This document shows, in pieces, positions 43,171-51,656 of a DNA stretch of 64,000 nt. The position numbers and the translations under genes were made by a program. The DNA is from Rhizobium sp. Q54 (GTDB taxonomy: Bacteria; Pseudomonadota; Alphaproteobacteria; Rhizobiales; Xanthobacteraceae): NCBI GenBank assembly GCA_945861895.1, contig CAMAWF010000007.1, positions 1 through 64,000 of the forward strand, read 5' to 3'. How positions within the stretch are numbered: the stretch's first letter is position 1; each line of letters starts with the position of its first letter. A model generated the notes under the pieces. The model saw only the letters and a list, made by a program, of their open reading frames with translations. It did no database searches and was not told where the DNA came from.

Positions 43171-45729
43171 ATGCGCGTCTTCGATAGCTCACTCCCCATC
43201 GATGCGGCGCTCGGCGATCTGATCGCCGCGCTGCGCGCGCATGCTTCGGCGGTTCTCGTCGCGCCGCCCGGTGCCGGCAAGACCACGCGCGTGCCGCTGG
43301 TGCTGATCGACGAGCCGTGGGCGAGGGCCAAGAAGATTCTTGTGCTGGAGCCGCGCCGGCTCGCCGCCCGCGCCGCCGCGTCGCGCATGGCGGCAACGCT
43401 CGGCGAAGAAGTCGGCGCCACCGTCGGGTTGCGCGTGCGTTTCGGCTCGAAAGTGTCGCGCGCAACCCGCATCGAGGTCATTACCGAAGGCATCTTCACG
43501 CGGCTCGTGCTTGATGACCCGTCGCTCGACGGCGTCGCCGCTGTGCTGTTCGACGAATTCCACGAGCGCTCGCTCGATGCCGATCTCGGCCTGGCGCTTG
43601 CCCGCGACGTGCAGCAGGGACTGCGCGAAGACCTTAAAATTCTGGTGATGTCGGCGACGCTGGAAGCCGCGCGCGTCGCCAGCCTGCTTGGGGATGCGCC
43701 GGTGATCGAAAGCGAAGGCCGCGCTTATCCGGTTGCGACGCATTATCTCGGGCGCGATGCGCGCGCGCCGATCGAGCGGCAGGTGGCCGAGGCGGTGACG
43801 CGCGCCTTGCGGGCCGATCCAGGCTCGGTGCTGGTGTTTCTTCCCGGCGTCGCCGAAATCCGCCGCACCGAAACAATGTTGAAGGAGCGCGTCAGCGATC
43901 CAGCCGTCGATATCGTGACGCTCTATGGCGCGCTCGATGCTCAGACGCAGGACCGCGCCATCGCGCCTGCGCCAACCGGGCGGCGCAAGGTGGTGCTGGC
44001 GACCTCGATCGCGGAGACTTCGCTGACCATCGAAGGCGTGCGCATCGTCGTCGATGGCGGCCTGTCGCGCGTGCCGCGTTACGAGCCGGATGTCGGCTTG
44101 ACGCGGCTGGAAACCGTGCGCGTGTCGCGTGCCGCCGCCGATCAGCGGCGCGGCCGCGCAGGGCGCACCGAGCCCGGCATTTGCTATCGGTTGTGGGACG
44201 AGCCGCAGACCGGGTCGCTTGAGGCCTACACGCGGCCGGAAATCCTGGCGGCCGATTTATCCTCGCTGGTACTCGATCTGGCGCAATGGGGCGCCGGCGA
44301 TCCGGCGACGCTTGCGTTTCTCGATGCTCCGCCGGCGGCGGCATTGAGCGAAGCCAGGACGCTGCTTACCGAACTTGGCGCCCTCGATGCGAGCGGACGG
44401 ATCACGCAAGAAGGCAGTGCGCTGCGGCGGCTGCCGCTGCCGCCACGGCTCGCGCGCATGGTGGTCGATGCGGCGGCCGCGGGCGAGGGCATGCAGGCGG
44501 CTGAAATTGCCGCGGTGCTGACCGAGCGCGGGCTTGGCGGCGACGACGCCGATCTGCGGCAGCGGCTCGATCAATTCCGCCGCGACCGCTCGCGCCGCGC
44601 GGAGGACGCACGCGGGATGGCGAGGCGCTGGGTGGAACTTTCTTCTCCCTCCCCCCTTGCGGGGGAGGGTTGGGGAGGGGGGTCAAAGGAAAATGCACCC
44701 CCCACCCGGCACGCTGCGCGCGCCGACCTCCCCCGCAAGGAGGGAGGTGAAGAAGAATTGTCGCCCGGTGCCTTGCTGGCGCTCGCTTACCCCGACCGCA
44801 TCGCCAAAAATCGCGGCGGCGGCAAAGGCGTTTTCCTGCTGGCCAATGGCCGCGGCGCCAATATCGATCCCGTTTCGCCGCTGGCGCGCGAGCCGTTCAT
44901 CGCAGTTGCCGAGCTGACCGGCACGGCGGCGCAGGGCCGCATCTTGCTGGCAGCCGCCATTTCGCCGGCGGAGATCGAGGCGCGCTTCGCTGGCCGAATC
45001 GAAAACCGCGACGAGGTTTTATTTGACGCAACCTCGGCAAGCCTGCGCGCGCGCCGCAGCCGCCGGCTAGGCGCGATCACGCTCAATGAGCAGACGGTGC
45101 CGGTGCCGGCGGGCGAAGACAGCGCGCGCGAACTGGCCAGAGGCATCGTTGCGTTGGGCTTCCAACGATTGCCCTGGACCAAGGCGCTGGCGCAATTTCG
45201 CAACCGTGTAAGTTTTCTCCGCGGTGCCGAAAGCGATGAATGGCCCGATCTCGCCGATGCCGCGTTGGCGGATCGAACTGCCGAATGGCTGGAGCCGATG
45301 CTGTTCGGCAAGACCGCGCTGGCGCAAGTATCGGCCGACGAATTGACGCAGGCGGTCACAGATATGGTGCCGTGGAATTTGCGCCGCCGGCTCGACGCCG
45401 AAGCGCCGACGCATTTTGTTGCCCCGTCCGGCTCCAGCGTGCCGATCGATTACCAAGCCGAGGAAGGGCCGAAACTCTCGATCCGGGTGCAGGAATTGTT
45501 CGGCCTTTCCCGCCACCCGGCCATTGCCGGCGGGCGCGTGCCGCTGGTGATCGAGCTGCTCTCGCCGGCGCAGCGGCCGGTGCAGGTGACGCGCGATCTG
45601 CCCGGCTTCTGGCGCGGCAGCTACGCCGAGGTGAAGGCCGAGATGAAAGGCCGCTATCCCCGGCATCCCTGGCCGGACGATCCCACGACCGCACCCGCTA
45701 CCCGCCGCGCCAAGCGGCGGGGCGAATAA
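43171..45729 (+). CDS. hrpB: ATP-dependent RNA helicase-like protein HrpB
   Basis: An 852-residue DExH helicase. Walker A APPGAGKTT (residues 31-39), DEFHERSLDADLGLA (DEFH box), MSATLEAARVA and the helicase-C motifs with DQRRGRAGRTEPG are complete, followed by the HrpB-specific C-terminal domain. The E. coli homologue has no clear required function. Residues 491-529 come from a palindromic repeat at 44640-44757 (SSPSPLAGEGWGGG...), which keeps frame. The gene starts 15 bp after ugd and uses ATG 43171. Confidence 0.93.
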   Translation: MRVFDSSLPIDAALGDLIAALRAHASAVLVAPPGAGKTTRVPLVLIDEPWARAKKILVLEPRRLAARAAASRMAATLGEEVGATVGLRVRFGSKVSRATRIEVITEGIFTRLVLDDPSLDGVAAVLFDEFHERSLDADLGLALARDVQQGLREDLKILVMSATLEAARVASLLGDAPVIESEGRAYPVATHYLGRDARAPIERQVAEAVTRALRADPGSVLVFLPGVAEIRRTETMLKERVSDPAVDIVTLYGALDAQTQDRAIAPAPTGRRKVVLATSIAETSLTIEGVRIVVDGGLSRVPRYEPDVGLTRLETVRVSRAAADQRRGRAGRTEPGICYRLWDEPQTGSLEAYTRPEILAADLSSLVLDLAQWGAGDPATLAFLDAPPAAALSEARTLLTELGALDASGRITQEGSALRRLPLPPRLARMVVDAAAAGEGMQAAEIAAVLTERGLGGDDADLRQRLDQFRRDRSRRAEDARGMARRWVELSSPSPLAGEGWGGGSKENAPPTRHAARADLPRKEGGEEELSPGALLALAYPDRIAKNRGGGKGVFLLANGRGANIDPVSPLAREPFIAVAELTGTAAQGRILLAAAISPAEIEARFAGRIENRDEVLFDATSASLRARRSRRLGAITLNEQTVPVPAGEDSARELARGIVALGFQRLPWTKALAQFRNRVSFLRGAESDEWPDLADAALADRTAEWLEPMLFGKTALAQVSADELTQAVTDMVPWNLRRRLDAEAPTHFVAPSGSSVPIDYQAEEGPKLSIRVQELFGLSRHPAIAGGRVPLVIELLSPAQRPVQVTRDLPGFWRGSYAEVKAEMKGRYPRHPWPDDPTTAPATRRAKRRGE
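44640..44757. repeat. Palindromic repeat inside the hrpB reading frame
   Basis: Outer inverted arms (cttctccctcccccc and ggagggaggtgaagaa) enclose a second arm pair (ccttgcgggggaggg and cctcccccgcaagg). The element is read through without a stop in the hrpB frame. It has the same general look as 2755-2820 and 31193-31318. Confidence 0.75.
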
Positions 45730-45831
45730 CGGTCGCTAAAATTCGCCGCATCGGTTTAACGCTTCCCTCACCAATCGAAAAAACTGGCGGGGAGATGGCG
45801 CCATATTAAGACGGCTTTGGGCGGAGCTGTG

Positions 45832-46383
45832 ATGTTCTCGCGCGAACACATTGGAATTTGCCCGATGCGCCAAATCATGCTGCTTGCCGCCGCGCTGCTC
45901 GTTCTCGGCGGCGTGGTCGCGCGCTTCGCCGACAAGAGCGCGTCGCAACCGGCCGTGCAGGCCTCGAACGTCAAGTCGGCGACGGCCGCAGCGCCGCAGC
46001 CGGCGGTTTCCGGGCGGACGGCGACCATCCCGCGCGACAGTCGCGGCCATTTCCAGGTCGACGGCAACGTCAACGGCCGGCTGGTCGGCTTCATGGTCGA
46101 TACCGGCGCCTCCGTCATCGCCATGCGCGAATCGGATGCAGCCAAGGTTGGAATTCGTCCCGTGCCGCGCGACTATACCGCCACGGTCTCCACCGCCAAT
46201 GGCACGATCAAGGCCGCGCGCGCGGAGTTCAATTCGGTCGAGATCGGCGGCATCCGGGTCTATAACGTCGCCGGTCTGGTGCTGCCCGACGAGGCGCTGA
46301 AGGAAAACCTGCTCGGCCTCTCGTTCCTGTCGCGCCTGCGGCGCTTCGAATACGCCAATGGCAAGATGGTGCTCGAACAGTAA
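45832..46383 (+). CDS. Retropepsin-like clan AA aspartic protease (TIGR02281 type), membrane-anchored
   Basis: A 183-residue protein with one N-terminal helix (MLLAAALLVLGGVVARF), a short Ala-rich spacer, and a retropepsin-like domain holding the active-site DTGAS (Asp90), with FMVDTGASVIAMRE and LLGLSFLSRLRRFEYANGKMVLEQ at the end. Such proteins act as dimers because each chain gives one aspartate. The role in bacteria is uncertain; periplasmic processing is likely from the helix. ATG 45832 follows GGGCGGAG. An internal ATG at 45865 is a second choice. Phosphomannomutase follows after 65 bp. Confidence 0.88.
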   Translation: MFSREHIGICPMRQIMLLAAALLVLGGVVARFADKSASQPAVQASNVKSATAAAPQPAVSGRTATIPRDSRGHFQVDGNVNGRLVGFMVDTGASVIAMRESDAAKVGIRPVPRDYTATVSTANGTIKAARAEFNSVEIGGIRVYNVAGLVLPDEALKENLLGLSFLSRLRRFEYANGKMVLEQ

Positions 46384-46448
46384 GCTTTCCCGCGCCCGCC
46401 GCTTAGGCTATGCCTCGACGCGCTGATTTGCGCGTTCCGAGGTTTTCG

Positions 46449-47948
46449 ATGTTTCCCAAGCCAAAAGCCGCGCTGTCGCCCAACACCTACGCCTATGAGT
46501 CGACGCCGCTGGTCAAGCCGACCGGCTTTCGCGAATACGACGCGCGCTGGCTGCTGGAAAAAGAAATCAACCTGATGGGTGTGCAGGCCCTCGGCATTGG
46601 CCTCGGCACGCTGATCGGCGAGCTTGGCGTCAAGCCGGAGATCGTCACTGGCCACGATTTTCGCGGCTATTCCGCCGCGGTGAAGATGGCGCTGGTTACC
46701 GGGCTGCTGGCGGCCGGCTGCAAGGTGCATGACATCGGCCTTGCGGTGACGCCGATGGCGTATTTCGCGCAGTTCGAACTCGACGTGCCGTGCGTCGCGA
46801 TGGTGACCGCCTCGCACAACGACAACGGCTGGACCGGGGTGAAGATGGGCGCCAACCGGCCGCTCACTTTCGGTCCGGACGAAATGGCGCGGCTCAAGGA
46901 CATCGTGCTCAACGCGCGTTTCGCACTCAAGACCGGCGGATCGTATGCCTTCGTGGAGAATTTCCCCGCGCGATATATCGCCGACCTGACCAGGCGTCCG
47001 AAGCTCAAGCGCAAACTCAAGGTTGTCTGCGCCTGCGGCAACGGCACGGCCGGCGCGTTCGCGCCGCAGGTGCTCGAAGCTGCCGGCTGCGAGGTGGTGC
47101 CGCTCGATTGCGAGCTCGACCACACGTTCCCCAACTACAATCCCAACACCGAAGACATGAAAATGCTGCACGCCATGCGCGACGCCGTGCTCAAGCACAA
47201 GGCCGATGTGGCGCTCGGCTTCGACGGCGACGGCGATCGCTGCGGCGTGGTGGACAATACCGGCGATGGAATTTTCTCCGACAAGGTCGGCGTGCTGCTG
47301 GCGCGCGACATGTCGACGCAGCACAAGAACGCGCTGTTTGTCGCCGACGTGAAATCGACCGGGCTGTTCGCCACCGATCCGGTGCTGCTCAAGAACGGCG
47401 CCAGGACCGACTACTGGAAGACCGGACATTCGTACATGAAGCGCCGCGTCAACGAGATCGGCGCGCTCGCCGGCTTCGAAAAATCCGGGCACTTTTTCTT
47501 CAACAAGCCCTACGGCCGCGGCTACGACGACGGGCTGATATTCGCGCTCGCGGTCTGCGACCTGCTTGACCGCAATCCGGCAAAAAGCATGGCCGACCTC
47601 AAAAACGCGCTGCCGAAGACCTGGGGTTCGCCGACCATGTCGCCGCATTGCGACGACGAAAAGAAATACGCCGTGGTCGATGCGGTGGTGAAGCATTTCG
47701 AGGCCGCCAAGAAAAAAGGCGAAAAGGTCGCCGGCCAGCCGATCCGCGATCTGGTCACCGTCAACGGCGTGCGCGTCACGCTCGAGGACGGCACCTGGGG
47801 CCTGGTGCGCGCCTCCTCCAACAAGCCGGAACTGGCGGTGGTGGTCGAGAGCCCGGTGTCGGAGACGCGCATGCGCGAGATGTTCAAGGCGCTTGACGCC
47901 GTGCTGCGCACGCACAGGGAAGTCGGCGAATACAACCAGACGATTTGA
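46449..47948 (+). CDS. Phosphomannomutase/phosphoglucomutase
   Basis: A 499-residue alpha-D-phosphohexomutase with the catalytic serine in TASHNDNGWTGVKMG, the metal loop DGDGDRCG and the sugar-binding NEIGALAGFEKSGHFFF segment, ending with the phosphate-binding domain (VRASSNKPELAVVVES). It interconverts hexose-6-phosphate and hexose-1-phosphate, supplying GDP-mannose or UDP-glucose for surface polysaccharides. With ugd 3 kb upstream on the same strand it fits envelope sugar supply. ATG 46449 begins MFPKPKAALSPNTYAYEST, a plausible N-terminus for the family. Confidence 0.92.
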   Translation: MFPKPKAALSPNTYAYESTPLVKPTGFREYDARWLLEKEINLMGVQALGIGLGTLIGELGVKPEIVTGHDFRGYSAAVKMALVTGLLAAGCKVHDIGLAVTPMAYFAQFELDVPCVAMVTASHNDNGWTGVKMGANRPLTFGPDEMARLKDIVLNARFALKTGGSYAFVENFPARYIADLTRRPKLKRKLKVVCACGNGTAGAFAPQVLEAAGCEVVPLDCELDHTFPNYNPNTEDMKMLHAMRDAVLKHKADVALGFDGDGDRCGVVDNTGDGIFSDKVGVLLARDMSTQHKNALFVADVKSTGLFATDPVLLKNGARTDYWKTGHSYMKRRVNEIGALAGFEKSGHFFFNKPYGRGYDDGLIFALAVCDLLDRNPAKSMADLKNALPKTWGSPTMSPHCDDEKKYAVVDAVVKHFEAAKKKGEKVAGQPIRDLVTVNGVRVTLEDGTWGLVRASSNKPELAVVVESPVSETRMREMFKALDAVLRTHREVGEYNQTI

Positions 47949-47979
47949 TTCTTTATCGGCGCCGCCTCATGCTGCGCGC

Positions 47980-49116
47980 ATGCGTGTCGTTATTGTCGGC
48001 GCCGGTCCGGCCGGGCTTTATCTTTCCTATCTGATCAAGCGCCGCGCGCCGGACACGGATATTCGCGTCGTCGAGCAGAATCCGGTGGGTGCGACCTTCG
48101 GCTTCGGCGTGGTGCTTTCCGACCGCGCGCTGGAATTCCTCAACGAGGACGATCCGGAAACCCATGCGGCGATCGCGCCGCACATGGAATCCTGGCAGGA
48201 CATCACCCTCGTGCATGGCGGCGAGCGCATCGCACTCGACGGCATCGGCTTCGCCGCGGTCGGGCGGCTGAAACTCTTGCAGTTGTTGCAGGCGCGGACG
48301 CGTTCTGTCGGCGTCAATTTGGCGTTTGAGCGCGCCGTCACAAGTCTTGACGAATTTGACGATGCCGATTTGGTCGTCGGCGCCGACGGGGTCAACTCGC
48401 TGGTCCGCCGCACGCACGAGCGCGAATTTGGCGCCACCGTGCGGCAGTTGAGCAACCATTTTGCCTGGTTCGGCACCGCCAAGCCGTTCGATACGCTGAC
48501 GCAGACTTTCCGTCGGAGCGAATCGGGCCATTTCACCGCGCATCATTATCGCTACGCGCCCGACATGAGCACGTTCATCGTCGAAGTGAACGAAACGACA
48601 TTTCGCGGCGCGGGTTTCGAGCGCATGCCGCAGATTGAGGCCAAGGCGCTGTGCGAACGCGTGTTCGCGTCCGACCTCGAAGGCCATGCATTGATCTCGA
48701 ACAATTCGGTCTGGCGGCGTTTCCCGCTGGTGCATAACGCGCGCTGGTCGCACGGCAACCGCGTTCTGCTTGGCGATGCCCTGCACACCGCGCATTTCTC
48801 CATCGGCTCGGGCACGCGGCTGGCGATGGAGGACGCCATCGCGCTCGACAAGGCGCTGGCCGAATATCCACGCGATATTCCCGCCGCGCTCGCCGCATAT
48901 GAGGCCACGCGGCGGCCGATCCTGGAGAAGCTGGTTGCCGGCGCCAATGCCAGCGCCGATTGGTACACAAATTTCGAGGCGCACATGCAGCTTGCGCCGA
49001 TCGACCTCGCCATGAGCTACGTCATGCGGTCCGGCCGCATCGGGCTCGACCGGCTGCGGCAGCTTTCGCCGCGCTTTGTCGAACGCTATGAGCGCGAGCG
49101 GGCCGCACCGGGCTGA
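47980..49116 (+). CDS. FAD-dependent monooxygenase, anthraniloyl/salicylyl-CoA hydroxylase N-terminal type
   Basis: A 378-residue flavin hydroxylase. MRVVIVGAGPAGLYLSYLIKRR is the FAD motif, DDADLVVGADGVNSLVRR the DG motif and VLLGDALHTAHFSIGSGTRLAMEDAIAL the GD motif. The string NPVGATFGFGVVLSDRALEFL matches the N-terminal half of salicylyl-CoA 5-hydroxylase and anthraniloyl-CoA monooxygenase proteins, which are about twice as long. Here the second (Old-Yellow-Enzyme-like) half is absent. It probably hydroxylates an aromatic compound with NAD(P)H and O2; the substrate is not fixed. It starts 31 bp after the mutase gene. Confidence 0.85.
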   Translation: MRVVIVGAGPAGLYLSYLIKRRAPDTDIRVVEQNPVGATFGFGVVLSDRALEFLNEDDPETHAAIAPHMESWQDITLVHGGERIALDGIGFAAVGRLKLLQLLQARTRSVGVNLAFERAVTSLDEFDDADLVVGADGVNSLVRRTHEREFGATVRQLSNHFAWFGTAKPFDTLTQTFRRSESGHFTAHHYRYAPDMSTFIVEVNETTFRGAGFERMPQIEAKALCERVFASDLEGHALISNNSVWRRFPLVHNARWSHGNRVLLGDALHTAHFSIGSGTRLAMEDAIALDKALAEYPRDIPAALAAYEATRRPILEKLVAGANASADWYTNFEAHMQLAPIDLAMSYVMRSGRIGLDRLRQLSPRFVERYERERAAPG

Positions 49117-49119
49117 CAC

Positions 49120-49980
49120 TCATCCCTTGGCTTCTTTGAAGCTGTTGCGATAGCCGTGCGCCGGATAGACGCCGAGAATTTTCATCTCCTTCGAGAAGAA
49201 TGCGAGTTCCTCGAATGCGAACACCATGTTGCGGTCGTCGGGATGGCCTTCGACGTCGGCATAGAATTGCGTGGCGAAGAAGTTGCCCTCGACCATGTAG
49301 CTCTCAAGCTTGGTCATGTTGACGCCGTTGGTGGCGAACCCGCCCATCGCCTTGTAGAGGGCGGCCGGCACGTTGCGCACCCGGAACACGAAGGTGGTGA
49401 TCACCGTCCCGTCACCGGCCTTCGCCCATTTCGCTTCGCGCGAGAGCACGATGAAGCGCGTGGTGTTGTGCGCTTCGTCCTCGATGTCCTCGGCGAGAAT
49501 GTCGAGGCCGTAGATTTTCGCGGCCAGCCGGGAGGCAATCGCGGCGCAGCTCTTGTCGCCGCGTTGGGCGACCTCGCGCGCGGAGCCCGCAGTGTCGGCG
49601 GCGACCACCGGCTTGATGCCGAGCTTGCGGATGATCTTGCGGCATTGGCCTAGCGCGTGAACGTGGCTTTCGACCGTCTTGATTCCCTTGAGCGTTGCGC
49701 CCTTCGGCGCCAGCAATTGGTGACGCACCGGCAGAAACCATTCCGCCACGATATGCAGGCCGGAATCCGGCATCAGATGATGAATGTCCGCGACGCGGCC
49801 GGCGATCGAATTCTCCACCGGAATCATGCCGAGTTCGGCTTCGCCGGAATTGAGCGCGGCGAAGGCGTCTTCGAAGGTCGGGCAGGGCACCGGCTCGTAG
49901 TCGGGATAGGCATCGCGGCATGCGAGATGCGAATTCGCGCCCGGCTCGCCCTGAAATACGATCTTTTTCTTGTTGGCCAT
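49120..49980 (-). CDS. pheA: Prephenate dehydratase with ACT domain
   Basis: A 286-residue monofunctional prephenate dehydratase making phenylpyruvate for phenylalanine synthesis. KIVFQGEPGANSHLACRDAYP begins the catalytic domain, VENSIAGRV and HNTTRFIVLS (with the TRF motif) complete it, and the C-terminal ACT domain (TTFVFRVRNVPAALYKAMGGFATNGVNMTKLESYM) senses phenylalanine. The chorismate mutase part seen in E. coli PheA is absent, as usual in alphaproteobacteria. kdsB lies 32 bp upstream on the same strand, so the two are probably cotranscribed. Confidence 0.96.
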   Translation of the reverse strand: MANKKKIVFQGEPGANSHLACRDAYPDYEPVPCPTFEDAFAALNSGEAELGMIPVENSIAGRVADIHHLMPDSGLHIVAEWFLPVRHQLLAPKGATLKGIKTVESHVHALGQCRKIIRKLGIKPVVAADTAGSAREVAQRGDKSCAAIASRLAAKIYGLDILAEDIEDEAHNTTRFIVLSREAKWAKAGDGTVITTFVFRVRNVPAALYKAMGGFATNGVNMTKLESYMVEGNFFATQFYADVEGHPDDRNMVFAFEELAFFSKEMKILGVYPAHGYRNSFKEAKG

Positions 49981-50012
49981 GATGTCCCGTTACGCGGTCC
50001 TTGAGGCGAAAG

Positions 50013-50750
50013 TCAACGTCTGCCCGCCAGCAGCTTGCGCGCCCGTTCCAGGTCCTCCGGCGTATCGACGCCAAGCGGCGCGCTGTCGACAATGGCGACG
50101 TCGATGCGCATGCCCGCTTCCAGCGCGCGCCATTGTTCGAGTTTCTCGCGCCGTTCGAGCGGCGAGGGCGGCAGCGTAATGAAGCGTTCCAGCGCCGCGC
50201 GCCGGTAGGCATAGAGCCCGATGTGATGGTAGTGCGGGCCATCTCCGGTCGCGTTGGCGCGGGTGAACGAGAGCGCTTGCAGCCTGCGCGCGGCGACGGG
50301 CGTGCCGGCGACCTTGACCACATTCGGATTGCTGCGCTCGTCCGCATTTTTAATCTCGGCGGCGAGGGTTGCGATATCGACCGCCGGGTCTGCCAGCGGC
50401 GCAAGCGCGGCGCGGATGTCGGCGGGCTCGATGGTGGGCAGGTCGCCCTGCACATTGATCACGATGGTGGCGCGGCGCTCCGGATCGATCGCTTGCAGCG
50501 CTTCGAAAATGCGGTCCGACCCGGAGACGTGATCGCTGCGCGTCATGACGGCGCGTCCGCCCGCCTTCTCAACCGCCGCCGCGATCGCCTGCGAATCGGT
50601 CGCCACCACCACAGCGCCGACGTGAGCGGCTTCGGCGCGGCGCATGACGTGGACGATCATCGGCTGACCGGCGATGTCGGCCAGCGGCTTGCCGGGCAGC
50701 CGGGTCGAGGCCATGCGGGCAGGGATAAGAATAAGCGGTTCGTCGGCCAT
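50013..50750 (-). CDS. kdsB: 3-deoxy-manno-octulosonate cytidylyltransferase
   Basis: A 245-residue CMP-Kdo synthetase, activating Kdo for lipopolysaccharide core synthesis. [30 protein letters not shown] is the nucleotide site and [15 protein letters not shown] a conserved part of the active site. [21 protein letters not shown] and the ending [14 protein letters not shown] are typical. The long open frame continues upstream across the gap into the antisense of the cytochrome gene, but homology begins at ATG 50750. The gene diverges from cycM and precedes pheA, an arrangement also known in Bradyrhizobium. Confidence 0.96.
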   Translation of the reverse strand: MADEPLILIPARMASTRLPGKPLADIAGQPMIVHVMRRAEAAHVGAVVVATDSQAIAAAVEKAGGRAVMTRSDHVSGSDRIFEALQAIDPERRATIVINVQGDLPTIEPADIRAALAPLADPAVDIATLAAEIKNADERSNPNVVKVAGTPVAARRLQALSFTRANATGDGPHYHHIGLYAYRRAALERFITLPPSPLERREKLEQWRALEAGMRIDVAIVDSAPLGVDTPEDLERARKLLAGRR

Positions 50751-50915
50751 CGGTCGGGTACCGTTCGCCCCGCACAGCATGAACGAATATCGCAGGTTCG
50801 GCGTGCTTATACGGGTTGCCAGAGCCGAGGCAAACCGGCTATCTCTCCGCCGCCGCCGGGCCCCGGCGTCGTTGGTACTTCGCCTGAGCCTTTCTGTTTG
50901 CGGAGCCGATTTCCG

Positions 50916-51464
50916 ATGGATTCCTTCGAACTCAACAAGATTCTTGGCGCCATCCTCGGCACCTGCCTGGTGCTGCTCGCGCTCAATATCACCGCGAACG
51001 CCATCTTCGCCCCGGTAAAGCCCGCCAAGCCCGGCTACGAGATTGCCGTGCAGGAACAAGCCGCAGTGGACAAAGGCGGACCGAAGGAACCCTCGCAGCC
51101 GATCGAGGTGCTGCTGGCCAGTTCCTCGGCCGAAAAGGGTGAGAATGCCGCCAAGAAATGCGCCGCCTGCCATACCGTCAACAAGGGCGGCCCGAACCGC
51201 GTCGGCCCCAACCTCTGGGGCATTATCAATCGGCCGCGGGCGTCCGAGGCCGGCTTCAACTATTCGGCCGCGATGAAGGGCAAAAGCGGAAACTGGAGCT
51301 TCCAGGACCTCAATGCATATCTGCTCAATCCGAAGGCTTTCGTGCCCGGCACCAACATGACCTTTGCCGGCCTCACGCGCGACAGCGAGCGCGCCGACCT
51401 CATCAACTATCTGCATACGCTCGCCGATAGTCCGGTGCCGCTGCCCAAGGCGGCGGCGAAATAG
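50916..51464 (+). CDS. cycM: Membrane-anchored cytochrome c (CycM type)
   Basis: A 182-residue c-type cytochrome. An uncleaved N-terminal helix ([22 protein letters not shown]) anchors it. After a linker of about 55 residues, CAACH binds heme and PGTNMTF supplies the axial Met. The class-I domain ends with YLHTLADS. CycM-type proteins carry electrons from the bc1 complex to cytochrome aa3 oxidase. It is divergent from kdsB as in Bradyrhizobium, and a strong terminator hairpin follows. ATG 50916 is the first residue of the anchor region. Confidence 0.92.
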   Translation: MDSFELNKILGAILGTCLVLLALNITANAIFAPVKPAKPGYEIAVQEQAAVDKGGPKEPSQPIEVLLASSSAEKGENAAKKCAACHTVNKGGPNRVGPNLWGIINRPRASEAGFNYSAAMKGKSGNWSFQDLNAYLLNPKAFVPGTNMTFAGLTRDSERADLINYLHTLADSPVPLPKAAAK

Positions 51465-51491
51465 GCCCGGCGCGCACCGGTGAGTTTGCCG

Positions 51492-51523
51492 CGGCCGGGC
51501 TCAAGCCCGGCCGTTTCGTTTTC
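51492..51523 (+). terminator. Intrinsic terminator after cycM
   Basis: A perfect 10-bp stem (CGGCCGGGCT / AGCCCGGCCG, 2-base loop) followed by TTTCGTTTT lies 28 bp after the cycM stop. It is well placed to end the cytochrome transcript before the Yej operon. Confidence 0.75.
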
Positions 51524-51656
51524 AGGGGGTGTGCTGCGGCGATCCGCCCACGGGAAATTGAAGCTTGATGTGGATTGCTGTGCTACGCCAAGCGGTCAGC
51601 CGATCCAAAAACCGACATAATCCCTGCCAATGCCTCGCCATGCCGGGAGTAAACCC

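Noticed and set aside
50001-50915. Upstream extension of the cytochrome c frame over kdsB.
   Set aside because: The extension is antisense to kdsB; the membrane anchor and heme motif begin after ATG 50916.
50751-51416. Upstream extension of the kdsB frame to 51416.
   Set aside because: It lies antisense to cycM, and the CMP-Kdo synthetase fold begins at 50750.
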